From positions 1-46,149 of the forward strand of contig JANOHV010000188.1 in NCBI GenBank assembly GCA_031406795.1: 46,149 nucleotides of DNA. The letters are read 5' to 3'. Of this stretch, positions 9,001-16,590 are shown piece after piece (within the stretch, counting starts at the first letter, position 1; every line of letters begins with the position of its first letter). The stretch comes from DATDCY01 sp031406795 [NCBI: Candidatus Rokuibacteriota bacterium] (GTDB lineage: Bacteria; JAUVQV01). Position numbers and translations under genes: made by a program. A model generated the notes under the pieces. It was not told the origin of the DNA, ran no database searches, and saw only the letters and a program-made list of their open reading frames with translations.

Positions 9001-11415
9001 GTAGTACGTCGGCTGAGCGCCGGCGTGAACCTGGTGCTCGCCCTGCGAGGGCCAGGCGTTAGTGAGTGCACCGTTGTTGGTACCGTTGTTGTGGCAGTGC
9101 GTGCAGCTGGTTGTGGCGACGCTCCAGGTGATCGTCGCGGCGGCGAACTGCCGGCCGCTGTGACAGCTCAGCGCGGAGCAGGTCTTGTCGTCGCCGTTGC
9201 CGGGAGTGTTGTCCGGCCCGTCGGCGTCCCAGGTGAAGCTCACTGCCTGGGGGTTGACCACCGGATAGGTGCCGCCGCCGACGACGTCCTTCTCGCGATC
9301 GACGTGCTGGCCGTTGCCGACGAGGATGCTCGTGCCGTTCGCGGTCGTGGTGGCATGGCAGTTCTGGCAGCCGACGTTCTTCGCGACGTGGCGGGCGTGG
9401 TTCCCGGCCGCGTCGGCTGGGTAGCTCTGGCCGGCGCCGTTGTTGTGGCAGGAGGTGCAGGGCAGATTGATCGACGCATAGTTCGGCGTCGTCAGCCCGG
9501 TCATCCAGATTGCGGAGCCGGCAAGGTTCACGGCGTTTACCGAAGAGCCGTTGGAGTGGCAGTAGAGGTTCGAACACTCGTTCGTCGCCACGTTGTAGTC
9601 GGGCGTCGCCTGCGGCACGGCACCGCCGGGAAAGAGCGTCGCGTTGACGTTGAACGTCTTGTCGAACCAGATCGACTCGTAGGTCGGCGGCGTGGTGCCG
9701 TGGGTCGCCCCGTCGTTCGTCTGGCTGTGGCACATTTTGCACGAGAAGCCGTAGCCCCCGAGGGCGGTGGAGTTGGCGTGGCGGGCGTGCGGCGTCATGG
9801 ACTCGAAGTGGTCGATGTAGTCGGCGTTCTGCGTAGCGAGACTGTTCGGCGGCTGGCCGTGGCAGGACGTGCAGATCCCGGCCGCGCCCCACGAACCCGA
9901 CGTGTCGTTGTGCTTGTGGCAGGTGCCGCAGTCGACCAGCGCGGTGGGGATGTTGCCGCCGGTGTGGTGGTTCCCCGCCATCAGGCCCGAGAGCGGGGAG
10001 AGAGGCACCGGGGGGGTACCCGCCGTCAGACCGGCGTGACAGATGCCGTTGTCACAGATGCCGCCGGCGACGATGTGCGGGGCGGTGCCGTCGTTGATGT
10101 AATAGTCGAAGTCGGCGCCGGCCGCGTGCTCAAAGACGGTGGCCTCCCGGCCGCCTGGTTCGCTCGCGGTCCGGTTCGGCAACTGCTGCGGGATCATGTA
10201 AATGTTGCTGGTCGTCCCGGAGCCCTCGGCGTGTTCGTCGTGGCAGTCGAGGCAGCCGACCGTCCCCTGGTGGGCCTTCATCGTCCCGTGGCAGGTGTAG
10301 CAGATCGAGGTCAGCGATTTGGTCGGGGTCAGCGACGAAAAGAGAGGATCCGGGGTGGCGGCGAACATCTTGCCGGTGGTGAACCGGGTGTCGGGCGCCA
10401 CGTACGGGGAATCGTGCCTCGCATTGACGGTGTGGCAGTTCGTGCAGTTGAAGTTCAGCGCGTTGCCCTTGCTCGAGGTGTTCATGCCGTGGCCGTGCCG
10501 CTCGAAGTTGTCCGCCGCGTCCCCGTTATAGTGGCAGACCGACGTGCAGTCCGTCGTCACGTCGAAGCCGGTGTCCCCCTCGTGCCCGTCGTTGAAGAGC
10601 CTCTGATTGCCGGAATAGTGCGTGTCGTGGCAGACGCGGCACTGGTTGTTGCCGCCGGCGAAGGCCGGTTTGAGCAGCGTGCCGTCGGACTCCGCGATCG
10701 CACCGCTGCCCCCGCCGCCGGTCACCCCGTCGCTGTGGGGGGAGGTCGCCGTGAGCTGAACATTGTGATCCGAGTCGTTGATGCCGTTGACCGGTGACGC
10801 TGCGTTGCCGTGACAGACGCGGCAAAGGTTGTCGTATTCGCCCGCGACGGTGACGCTCCGGAGCATGAAAGGGTTGGCGACCGGCGGAATGCCGTGCTCC
10901 GGGTAGCCGGGACCGGGGCCGACGGTCACGTCGTGGCAGTCCACGCAATCGAGCTCGTTCGGCGACGCCGAGCCCCAGGTCGAGAGGTACTCCCCCGCGG
11001 TGTTCGCGTTGGCGGCGAAATCCCGCCCGACCGGGTGCATCGAGGTTTTCCCGGTGAAGTGAGAGAGCACCCCGCGCATCTTGCTGTTGCCGGTGTTGTT
11101 GTGGCAGTAGGTGCAGCCGAACTGGGGGGGAGGGGCCGGGGTCGCCGGGTTGAACGCCGACTTCATCGCCGACATCGTCCGCGACGCCTTGTTGATGTAG
11201 CTCGTGCCGGTCTCTCCCTCATCGGTGTCCAGGGTGTGGCAGGAGTAGCACCCGGAACCGCCGGGCTCGGCGGCGAAGAAATGGAGCGCGGCGGCCGGAC
11301 GCACGTCTCCCAGGAGGACCGCAGCGAAGACGAGCGCCAGCACCCCGGTGAGCGTCGGGAGGGGACTGCGGTAGCGGTTCCCGCCACCTGTCTGCTGCGG
11401 TCGTCTTTGCGTCAT
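1..11415 (-). CDS. Giant multiheme c-type cytochrome, about 88 heme motifs (partial, C-terminus beyond the left edge)
   Basis: An uninterrupted minus-strand frame of 3,805 codons runs from an ATG at 11415 to the window edge with no stop. The ATG sits 6 nt after a GAGGAGG ribosome site; another ATG at 11421 touches that site and is less likely. A signal peptide is visible (basic start, hydrophobic stretch around residues 20-40, AAA-type cleavage), then CYSCH. My hand count is about 70 CX2CH, 13 CX4CH (such as CSNLYCH, CANLYCH, CNNFYCH) and 5 CX3CH motifs. Sampled motifs from both ends and the middle share one phase, which argues against a hidden frameshift. Alternating CX4CH and CX2CH is typical of the Geobacter GSu_C4xC__C2xCH family. 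The rest is Gly/Ala/Thr/Asn-rich linker. It is the last visible gene of the operon, downstream of a 34-motif cytochrome. Export and an electron-conduit role are inferred. The true length and heme total are unknown because the gene is cut. Confidence 0.93.
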   Translation of the reverse strand, partial: MTQRRPQQTGGGNRYRSPLPTLTGVLALVFAAVLLGDVRPAAALHFFAAEPGGSGCYSCHTLDTDEGETGTSYINKASRTMSAMKSAFNPATPAPPPQFGCTYCHNNTGNSKMRGVLSHFTGKTSMHPVGRDFAANANTAGEYLSTWGSASPNELDCVDCHDVTVGPGPGYPEHGIPPVANPFMLRSVTVAGEYDNLCRVCHGNAASPVNGINDSDHNVQLTATSPHSDGVTGGGGSGAIAESDGTLLKPAFAGGNNQCRVCHDTHYSGNQRLFNDGHEGDTGFDVTTDCTSVCHYNGDAADNFERHGHGMNTSSKGNALNFNCTNCHTVNARHDSPYVAPDTRFTTGKMFAATPDPLFSSLTPTKSLTSICYTCHGTMKAHQGTVGCLDCHDEHAEGSGTTSNIYMIPQQLPNRTASEPGGREATVFEHAAGADFDYYINDGTAPHIVAGGICDNGICHAGLTAGTPPVPLSPLSGLMAGNHHTGGNIPTALVDCGTCHKHNDTSGSWGAAGICTSCHGQPPNSLATQNADYIDHFESMTPHARHANSTALGGYGFSCKMCHSQTNDGATHGTTPPTYESIWFDKTFNVNATLFPGGAVPQATPDYNVATNECSNLYCHSNGSSVNAVNLAGSAIWMTGLTTPNYASINLPCTSCHNNGAGQSYPADAAGNHARHVAKNVGCQNCHATTTANGTSILVGNGQHVDREKDVVGGGTYPVVNPQAVSFTWDADGPDNTPGNGDDKTCSALSCHSGRQFAAATITWSVATTSCTHCHNNGTNNGALTNAWPSQGEHQVHAGAQPTYYAYNCSRCHPDNSVTHEAMDKSSNVTFAGNFLAGGTFDRVGPTGGTGDDNTCDATYCHGTGSLDVPDWDDGILRVKATGAASANPVGCDMCHGTAGDGTGRPNSPASGGRHTGTTHNTLSCVTCHLNTGADRSLHAQMPAQASPRADAAMLALIDTAPYTRVGTAGTDQGFSYIGGSCGNMTIASGCHPAAVWGQPYGCALCHGDRETTNLGQIWPDGTNSAGHYYDSDKGSHPEHIAALRAKEGFTLSQADQIEMCAYCHPAPGSANHRTDTGGSLLNRVDVINDGIAANVGTFGRIDNLLDGAASLDTHTLGTYNNATLACANADCHYEKPTPAYGPAAGTLGWEGGDTNVPNCETCHYTRGLVGATTYPTVGRTYVVGTAPTFVNGDLPDSHLAHVAGIASPNVNASKTYACSYCHTVLNNTAHLNGTIDLSPLGNPTINKDLDPADEVITPTTSNLKYGVAANTTCTNMYCHGADFSGAANGTGGTRGTDITPVWNDHTTGTCGTCHDIDTEAGNVFGQQLTQGAHGTHMAGKSLIAWGPGLNSHSSRCQVCHGWKDDGTVGTPAGCTTNCHALNPGTPMPGGAYDAGYVWEPSRNHVNGTIETDFQVDFENQNRGWSDAMSDLYTSPTSSGTVAPLATTDICSRCHSTANVGGQVGATVAKANWGAATRITSCLLCHNTASPAVSRAATGGVAAPSKDTYYTANGHGNAGSFGTATLHGASGPGFACATCHTENSAHVSGALGQDRLENANTDLLAYTTAKSEFCLDCHGPSSPGLLGVNAVAQASVHSGGVTGRYAPSAVAGNAFGNGADYAANPGYQCDACHDPHGTGKIAMIRATLDGNLGGVSNPVAVTNFASGGLDLTQLDPAPGTGAGQTGVCDACHLAGANPPHPDTTHSGNHNQGGTGDSCMVCHDHTRSFVGSCTRCHGNSVAGNSWPDGTLEHGTAYPNRPGDHQQHIDAIYAVNAATLTGLTPTEKKNQTCTWCHPNAGVGGHEINTVGSLANTADVHGDPQNGGTSFRSIANVANSVATDTYDNAAGVGGKDCSNVDCHYRATTPTAPGAPPDGDGWYHPGAVATCANCHQGDATYNSGGPGALFNAHLIHVDERVDSGYDFPCTYCHPSHGVNMSHQNGSVELSFLTALGEPGGVAATQSGSDLAVKFGLGAGYATCNNFYCHGADLTGAAGSDLTPTWNVTATADCGTCHDTGNADTTPTVIATGKHTTHLTAAFGPQYGSDNVTACVACHPAYFTATHVNNQKDFLNVDTTPNATSVLGATAPTLDPAASSTDRCSHCHSTASVTANIAGPATVTGVGTVLAKQNWNTAGYSLPCVSCHNGTDPGAYGAADATHSGRMAPDMLGSDVAGGYGAEVRGHNRSLADGSYTDANGTTTNPPAARLCNACHDTAATHFNGVEDTTYAGQRLLATINGVVTGATVTGACNACHTPGGTTPATSRVSTHGNTNAAFKATAQHDAAGAQDFAYRCEACHEPHGMTNGAGYANIFMVKAAVGVGTSFTSTPGGAGAQTTPVRFLRLTGTDSFNDTTATPADDVCVSCHANANRPGAASALTNTDGNHSEWAAGFNGNEQGKNCISCHTHDYDSNAAGTVDGFMPQPCDACHSYPGLAGPSDHPLSGVHAMHVNATTGYAYACTTCHLNYNHNQSGYLKGGTWNDTSVPVANINVRFDPARNPGTNLTYAGGDADAGTGASATHNGVCANLYCHGDNTSSQTDWTGTGSPSWGTADPLRLACSGCHGDVPTTGAHPLHVVNNGATDRTDCNLCHTNVQLIDAASPIVSSHADGTTAVLGAMGYAGATGPLFSDGYCTGACHASAAAPGDGSWTDTALNCDACHYYNTVGNPSAATNSVGTTYRPISESSHDGHFAATGRTWSCNDCHPNNALDTSPLAHVTPGAGTDAAIVQGRAIPSQDNAAIDTTVVALWWNAPADWVDAANTCANKCHNPSAAAKLSTAWGTASTGCEFCHNTAAAPATGSHVAHIGATATYGLTIACTSCHQNNVGNDGHMSGAVNLANMTALTYSGTLTIPYGAPFGTCTTTSCHQDGNGTAVASSSWGTPIAEPSCAVCHLQTPTSGNHTDHLSAAYGPNFNTNCGACHVANANNTSMNLRPKHIDGSVQFANVLTGTSVDAVLGLTAPAGAPDGTSTDRCNHCHSTTSVTANVTGPGTVTGVGTVLAKSNWDTAAYELPCLSCHNGADAATQNADGTGIGAPDELGNDSSYGAEIRGHNRSLASGNYTDAAAVVTNPPAAKLCDACHDKTTAHINGVNDTTYAGQRLLATINGVAAISTVTGACNACHATGSGTPASSQVSTHGNQNGAFVAPLRDANAEAFAYNCNACHNVHGMTNGASWANIYMIKASVGVGSSFTSLPGGADATTIANIRFERVSGVDSLDDGLTTADNLCLTCHTNASRPGSGTALRTVGGDHTGNAGGYQGVDTGKNCAACHVHNYDNNAAGTADGFMPQSCDSCHSYPGLAGPSDHTLSGVHTMHVNATTGYAYACTVCHFGYNHNQSNYFNGGTWNDTNVPIANINVRFDPARNPGTNLTYAGGDADAGTGASATHNGVCANLYCHGDNTTSQTDWTGTGSPTWGIADPARLTCTGCHADVPATGAHTLHVTNNQATDRTDCNLCHTSVQLIDAASPIVAAHADGTTNVLLTWAGSAPPLNVDGYCSANTCHSSAAADGRWNDPVLNCDACHYFNLAGNPTSAGNSTGTTFRQISKTAAHDGHFDATGRIWSCTDCHADNTTDTAGAASSTIGLSHLTPGVGTDAQVLTPKAVPVQDTALVPGTVGGTWFASTIAPDWTDATNVCANRCHNPSAGAYVSPAWGTASASCTLCHAAASPGPATGSHATHMNAATLFGITTIACTSCHPDWATGSNYGHMSGSVNLVNMTALTYSGTVAIPYGAPFGTCTTTSCHANGKGTAVVSPGWGVVSADCTICHAAPPSTGLDGARHTKHDASLWVPNDCGNCHAAQSNKTSM
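1244..1362 (-). repeat. 119-nt block identical to 3842-3960
   Basis: Read base by base, this block matches 3842-3960 exactly, while flanking parts of the two 2.6 kb units differ at many positions. It covers the end of a CANLYCH motif and the linker that precedes it in the protein. Exact identity inside otherwise diverged copies points to recent gene conversion or recent duplication of this part. Confidence 0.85.
3842..3960 (-). repeat. 119-nt block identical to 1244-1362
   Basis: Second copy of the exact 119-nt block, offset by 2,598 bases, with the same reading frame and the same position relative to the CANLYCH heme motif. Confidence 0.85.
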
Positions 11416-11433
11416 ACTCATCCTCCTCAGTGC

Positions 11434-11463
11434 AAAAATACCTGACGCGTCCCGGGACGCGTC
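11434..11463 (-). terminator. Hairpin plus T-run between the two giant cytochrome genes
   Basis: A perfect 20-nt palindrome (11444-11463, arms GACGCGTCCC and GGGACGCGTC) is followed on the minus strand by TATTTTT, the layout of an intrinsic terminator. It lies 30 nt after the stop of the 34-motif cytochrome and about 15 nt before the ribosome site of the larger giant. It could end the upstream transcript or act as an attenuator that lowers expression of the downstream giant. Confidence 0.6.
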
Positions 11464-11492
11464 TGACTCGTCCTTCCCATGCCGCCCCATGC

Positions 11493-14400
11493 TCAGATGT
11501 GGCAGACCAGACACAGCGTGCTCTGCTCCTGGAACTTGTCCCGCATCATCCTGTTGGTATTCTTCCCGGACTCGGTGACCGCCGTCCCGTGCGGATTGTG
11601 GCAGGAGATGCACGGGGTGAAATCGTCCGGCGCAGTGCTGCCGAGTGTGGAGATGTCGCTGTCAACCGGGTATGCGATGCTCTCGCCGTCGGCGACGGTC
11701 GCCTTGTCGCCGAAGCGCACCGCGTTGAGCACGTTGTTGAGGTTGTTCGCGGCCACACCCTCGGCCTTTGCGTGTCGCATGTTGCTCACGCCGGCGGGCT
11801 GGTGGCACCGCATGTAGCAGGCGAGGTCGAAACCGACCTGAACGTCCCAGGCGTTGCTCCCCGCCACAATGAAGGGGTAGGTGCCGTCGGTCAACAGGTG
11901 GTAGTTGTTCACGTGCCGGACCGCGTTGCCCCGTCCCGTGACGCCGTCGATAACCCCGTTGAGGTGATGGCTCAGGAGGGAGTGGCAATCGGTACAAGCC
12001 TTGTCCGGGGTGAGCGCGGTCGTTGGAGCGTTCGGCGCTGAACCGTTTGAGCCGTGACCGTTGACGTTGTACCCCCACGCGCCGTCGTCGTAGGGCTTGG
12101 GTGTGGTGCCGACGCCGTTGAAGTTCGTCCCCGGGCCCATGACGTTCGGTCCCGGGCCGTCAAAGTCGTGGCAATTCTCGCAGTCGCCGGCACCGAAGTC
12201 GCCGTAGTTGACCGGCCAGCCGCTGTTGGTGTTGAGAACCAAGGTCGCGGCGTGACAGGCCTTTGCGCAGCCGCCCGCATTGGTGCCGACGTTGATGTAC
12301 CCGGCTCCGGTGGTCGGCTCCGGGCCGTTCATCGTGATCGAGCCGTCCCCGTGAGCGGGCGCGGTGCCGTTCCAGCCACGATCGTAGTTGGCGTGCCCCC
12401 AGCCGTGGCAGGTCTGGCAGACGCTGTGCCGGTCCATCTTGTCGCCGGTGTTCCCGCCGTACGGGTCGGTGTGGTCCGTCGTCGTGGCGTCGGCCTCGAC
12501 GAGATTCCACGTGGCGAGCGTTCCGGTGCCGTCACCATGACAGTTGTCGCAGACATCTGCGCCCGGATTGTCCGTGGCGACGGGCTTGGCGTCCATCGCG
12601 CCAACCCACCTGCGCTTCCAGGGGCTGGGAGTGACCGGGACCGAGTCGACGACCGGGTAGTCGGTGTGGCAGGTCGCCTGACAGAAGGTCCGAGGCGGGA
12701 CCAAAACGTATCCGGTATTGTCATACGAGATCGGCCGATTGAGGTCGGTCGTGTTCCAGTTGTACGTGGTCCCTGGCACGGTCGAGTTTTGGGTGGTGCC
12801 GTCCAGGTGCGTGGTCGACGGGGCGGTGGCCAAGTGGCAACTCGGACAGAAGTCGTGCCTCAGCGCGGTGGTTGCGGCGTGCAGGCCCGAGGCCGGCGCG
12901 GGGCCGATATGCGTGGCGCTGTGGCAATCGGTGCAGGCCAGCGGGTCGGCGTCGACCCAGTCGCCATCGGTGGCAACCGTGACCAGGTGGCAGGAGTTCG
13001 AGCAGCTCCCGTCGGCGGGGTTATACGCGTAGACGGTGGCGTTGCCGCCCATGTCCACGCTGCCGTTGACGTGCGTCGCCGTGTGTCCGGTCATGTCGGT
13101 CTTGTTGTTGTTGGCGGTATGGCAGGAGCCGCACTTGAGCGGGACCAGGACGCCGTTGGCGTCGTGCGCCAGGTGCCGGCCATCCGGAGGCGGAGCGGCG
13201 TGGCAGGTGGTGCAGGCGAGCGGAGTGGCGGCGAGGTTCCAGACCGGGGACTTGACGTTCGGCGTGTTGCCGCTCCCGCCCCAGTCCGGCGTGTAGGTTG
13301 CGTTGTTGTCGCCGCCGTGACAGTAGACGCGGTAGCAGGACCGGGCGTACGTCGCATCGGCCGCCGCAGCGCCGCCGGTCTTGTAGGTGAAGCCCGTGTC
13401 GGTAGGCGCCGGGTCTGCCGTTGTATTGTTGTTCTTGTCGTAGTACCCGTTGCTCCCGTGCGCGGCCTCGAGCGACCCCGCGTTGTCCCACTTCATGTCG
13501 ACCTCGCCGTTGCCGTGAGCCAGCGGTATCGGGTTGGTCCCGCTCACGGTGTAGTTGTCCGCGTGACACTCGGTGCACGCGAAGCGTATCGGCGCGCCGT
13601 CCACATGCGTGTCGTGCGCGATCGTGTACGTCGTCACGGCATGGCAGGCGAGGTTCGAGCAGGTTGTGTTGGGAAGGGTTGACTCAACCCAGACTGGCGG
13701 GGTATTCCAGAAGGGCGTCGTGGTCTGGTTGTGGCAGACCAGGTTGCCGCACGTTCCCTGGTTCACGGCGCCGGGGACGTATGCTGCACCGGTGGTGTCC
13801 TCGACCGGCGCGACCGGCGGCAGCGGCTCGGCCCCGACCGAGAACCGGCCGAAGTAGTTGCCGGGGCCCGAGGCGGTGTAGAGATCGACCCGCGAGTCGC
13901 CGCTGTTGGTACTGTGGCCCCCGCCACCGGGATTCGGGTGACAGTACCGGCAGATCTGCCTCTGCTTCGTAGAGGAGTTGGCGTCGAGGAGCAGCTGGGC
14001 AGCCGTCTGGCCGAAGACCCTCCGACTGATGGCCTCGACGTGGTTCTGGTGGGCGCCCGCGTTGTCGTCGGCGTATAATGGAGTGCCTCCCGCACCGTCC
14101 GGCCAGTACTGGTTTGTCGGCGGAGGTACCCCGTGACAACCGCTGCACCCCGAGGGCATGAAGGCGTCGCTCGTGGTCGTAATGTTGTCGTAGTCGTGGT
14201 CGTGACACGTCATGCAGTCCTGCCCGCGCAATTCGCCGATCCCCGCCGTTGAGCCCGAGTGGTTGCCGCCCCCCGTCCCCGCGCCGCCGCCGGTGGCCGG
14301 TACGTGGCAGGCTGCGCAGATGTCGTCATTGTCCGCAGCTCCGGTCTGGTCGTAGACGCCGTCGTTTTCGTCGAAGGAGTCCGGGCCCGTGGTCGCCGTG

Positions 14401-16541
14401 AAGACCACGGCATCGTCGGCGGTGGTGATTGCGGCGAGGGTCAGGTTGCCGGGGGTGGGGCTGGAGTCGACATAGGCCCTCTCCGTTGCGTCGGGGTTGC
14501 CGTCGCTGTCGACGTCGATCCACTTGCCAATCATGTAGAGGTTGCGCCCGGCACCGTTGAAGTTGGCCCCGTGCACGTTGTGGCACTGGCGGCAGGCGCG
14601 CGTGAACGAACCTTCCAGCGGAACGTAGCCACCGGCGGTATTGCTGTGGTGCGATTGGTCGAGGCCGTCCGCCACGGTGTCGACCCCGTTCTGGTGGCAG
14701 GCGTTGCAGGCCTGGTCGGGACCGGTGGGGTAGGTTGTCGAGGTGCCGATGCCCCCGCCGTTGATGGTGCTCTCCAGGCGCTTCGCGTCGCGAGGGTCGG
14801 TCGGCGCACTGTGGATCGACGGGAAGTGCATGCGCTCCGCGACGCCGGCGACGTATCTCGTGTTGTGGCAGACGATGCAATCCTTGGCGGCGCCGGCAGC
14901 ATTGTCGGGCGCGCCGGCGGTGCCGGGGGTCCCTACGGCGCCCCGGTCGTACACCGCTTTCACCGCACCAGGGAGGCCGACGCCGTGGCCGTTGACCTCG
15001 GCGCCGAAGCCGACCGCTGTCGACAAGCCGTTGCCCATCGCGTTGGGGGCGTACACGGTGCCGGCGACCGTCAAATCGGGGTCGATCTCGGAGGGCGTCG
15101 CGTCGTGGCACCACTTGCAGATCCTGATGTCGGCCGCGGCCGGGTTGTCGTAGGGGGTGTCGCCGTCGACCATGTCGGCTGTCCAGGTCAGGTCGCCGGC
15201 GTTGTCCGGTGGATCTCCGTGGCAGGCGAAATTCGCGCAGCGCTGGTCGCCGCCGCCCTTGGCCTTGAACTCGTATCCCGCCGGGAGCGTCTCGGAGCTG
15301 GCGGCTCCGGTGTACCTGGGGGCGCTTGCGCCGCTCCGTGTGTTGGTCGGGTCCCAGTAGGCGCCATCGCCCATGACGTCGACGTTCTGCCCTGGGTTGG
15401 TGCCCGGGAAGGTCCCGGCACCCTGGTTGTGCCAGGCCGCCGACCCCGCGTCGGGGCCGTGGCAGATTTCGCACTGGAAGATCGCGTCGCCGAGGGCGTC
15501 CTTGTGCCGCTGGTGGGCTCCAGCGCCGCCAGTGTAGTTCTCGACATCGGGACGCAGGACCCTGTCGAAAGAATTACCGCTGGCCTGGGCGATCGTCCGC
15601 AGCGGCGGGAACCCGTGACAATCCTCGCACGAGACGCTGATGCCGTTGTGCCGGTGGCATTGTGTGCAGGCGGTGGTCTTGGTGGAGAGGTGAGCTGAAA
15701 TCCTCGTGGTCGGCTTCGCGATGGTGGCGCTCCCGTAGGATGGCTTGACGGCGCTGAATGTCACCGCCTTATATGTCGTCTGCTCGGACGTCCCATGACA
15801 GGCGATGCAGAATTTTCTCGACTCGGCATCGTTCCGATCGTCGCTGGGGTCGGTATAGGCCATTCGCGTGCTGGCCCTCGTACCCGCGGGCACTTGCGGC
15901 GTCCCGGGCAAGTCTTCACGGATAAAGGCCTGGTACTTGGTGCGATGAGGATCGTGGCAGTCGGAGCAGGGGAGCTTGTCCCCTTGCGCGATCGACCCTG
16001 CCCCGGGGTTATTCTTGACATAGTGGCCGCTCTCGTAGGTCGAGGTGCCGCGCACCGTGCCCGAAGGAATGTTTTCGTAGTAGCCGGGTTTATCGTCGTT
16101 GTTCAACCCGTCACGGGGGTTGGTGGTCTCCATGTCGTCATCGAAGGCGACATCCTGAGGCGGTCGGGAGGTGTTGGGAAAGGTGTTGTCGGGAGGGTCG
16201 TTGTCTACTGTCGAATGGTTGTCGTGACAGTCGAAGCAGGCGATCGTGAATCCCCGCGCGTAGTTCGGATTCGACGTTTGGTCAAAAATGTCGTCTTCTT
16301 GTCCCAACCCCTTGAGTCCACGGGACCAGAGGACGTAGTCACTTTCCGCGGCGTGCGAAACATGGCAAGCGCCACAGGTGCCGCCCTTCGCCACGGTGCC
16401 GCCGCCCGAGAAGTCGTGCTTCGAGCCGGACACCGCGGTATCCGCCGCCATCGCGGCGCCTAGCCTCAGAAACACAAATACGGCGAGGCACAACGCGAGT
16501 GGCGCCCCCCGCCGAACAAAGTAAAACGGGGTTTTCATCAT
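11493..16541 (-). CDS. Large secreted multiheme c-type cytochrome, 34 heme motifs
   Basis: The protein is 1,682 residues if begun at the ATG at 16541 (a second ATG follows directly at 16538), about 8 nt after AGGGGAG. A longer frame to 16571 has no ribosome site. A signal peptide (hydrophobic stretch ending AAMAADT) precedes the first motif, CGACH. I count 26 CX2CH, 4 CX4CH (CANFACH, CGNLVCH, CSNLACH, CYRVYCH) and 4 CX3CH (CSNSCH, CQATCH, CAKACH, CYMRCH). The last motif, CLVCH, sits one residue before the stop. Several motifs carry a second histidine (CHDPH, CHNPH) as in doubled-CXXCH domains, suggesting bis-His hemes. It resembles the N-terminal half of the downstream giant in motif style. 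It lies 49 bases after the small secreted helical gene in the same direction. A surface or periplasmic electron-conduit role is inferred from family. Confidence 0.93.
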   Translation of the reverse strand: MMKTPFYFVRRGAPLALCLAVFVFLRLGAAMAADTAVSGSKHDFSGGGTVAKGGTCGACHVSHAAESDYVLWSRGLKGLGQEDDIFDQTSNPNYARGFTIACFDCHDNHSTVDNDPPDNTFPNTSRPPQDVAFDDDMETTNPRDGLNNDDKPGYYENIPSGTVRGTSTYESGHYVKNNPGAGSIAQGDKLPCSDCHDPHRTKYQAFIREDLPGTPQVPAGTRASTRMAYTDPSDDRNDAESRKFCIACHGTSEQTTYKAVTFSAVKPSYGSATIAKPTTRISAHLSTKTTACTQCHRHNGISVSCEDCHGFPPLRTIAQASGNSFDRVLRPDVENYTGGAGAHQRHKDALGDAIFQCEICHGPDAGSAAWHNQGAGTFPGTNPGQNVDVMGDGAYWDPTNTRSGASAPRYTGAASSETLPAGYEFKAKGGGDQRCANFACHGDPPDNAGDLTWTADMVDGDTPYDNPAAADIRICKWCHDATPSEIDPDLTVAGTVYAPNAMGNGLSTAVGFGAEVNGHGVGLPGAVKAVYDRGAVGTPGTAGAPDNAAGAAKDCIVCHNTRYVAGVAERMHFPSIHSAPTDPRDAKRLESTINGGGIGTSTTYPTGPDQACNACHQNGVDTVADGLDQSHHSNTAGGYVPLEGSFTRACRQCHNVHGANFNGAGRNLYMIGKWIDVDSDGNPDATERAYVDSSPTPGNLTLAAITTADDAVVFTATTGPDSFDENDGVYDQTGAADNDDICAACHVPATGGGAGTGGGNHSGSTAGIGELRGQDCMTCHDHDYDNITTTSDAFMPSGCSGCHGVPPPTNQYWPDGAGGTPLYADDNAGAHQNHVEAISRRVFGQTAAQLLLDANSSTKQRQICRYCHPNPGGGGHSTNSGDSRVDLYTASGPGNYFGRFSVGAEPLPPVAPVEDTTGAAYVPGAVNQGTCGNLVCHNQTTTPFWNTPPVWVESTLPNTTCSNLACHAVTTYTIAHDTHVDGAPIRFACTECHADNYTVSGTNPIPLAHGNGEVDMKWDNAGSLEAAHGSNGYYDKNNNTTADPAPTDTGFTYKTGGAAAADATYARSCYRVYCHGGDNNATYTPDWGGSGNTPNVKSPVWNLAATPLACTTCHAAPPPDGRHLAHDANGVLVPLKCGSCHTANNNKTDMTGHTATHVNGSVDMGGNATVYAYNPADGSCSNSCHLVTVATDGDWVDADPLACTDCHSATHIGPAPASGLHAATTALRHDFCPSCHLATAPSTTHLDGTTQNSTVPGTTYNWNTTDLNRPISYDNTGYVLVPPRTFCQATCHTDYPVVDSVPVTPSPWKRRWVGAMDAKPVATDNPGADVCDNCHGDGTGTLATWNLVEADATTTDHTDPYGGNTGDKMDRHSVCQTCHGWGHANYDRGWNGTAPAHGDGSITMNGPEPTTGAGYINVGTNAGGCAKACHAATLVLNTNSGWPVNYGDFGAGDCENCHDFDGPGPNVMGPGTNFNGVGTTPKPYDDGAWGYNVNGHGSNGSAPNAPTTALTPDKACTDCHSLLSHHLNGVIDGVTGRGNAVRHVNNYHLLTDGTYPFIVAGSNAWDVQVGFDLACYMRCHQPAGVSNMRHAKAEGVAANNLNNVLNAVRFGDKATVADGESIAYPVDSDISTLGSTAPDDFTPCISCHNPHGTAVTESGKNTNRMMRDKFQEQSTLCLVCHI

Positions 16542-16590
16542 CCGATCTCCCCTATGGGCATGGACTTGCAATCATAAAGAATCACGCCAC

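Noticed and set aside
5317-10797. Plus-strand open frame of 1,826 codons, and others such as 661-2388 and 2488-5286
   Set aside because: They lie antisense to the giant cytochrome. They lack stops because of high G+C, and one plus-strand frame shows regular Trp-Gln pairs that are simply the reverse complement of Cys-His codons. No ribosome site or family signature.
12054-13682. Plus-strand 542-codon frame antisense to the 34-motif cytochrome
   Set aside because: Low-complexity Val/Arg/Gly composition and opposite strand to a gene with 34 heme motifs.
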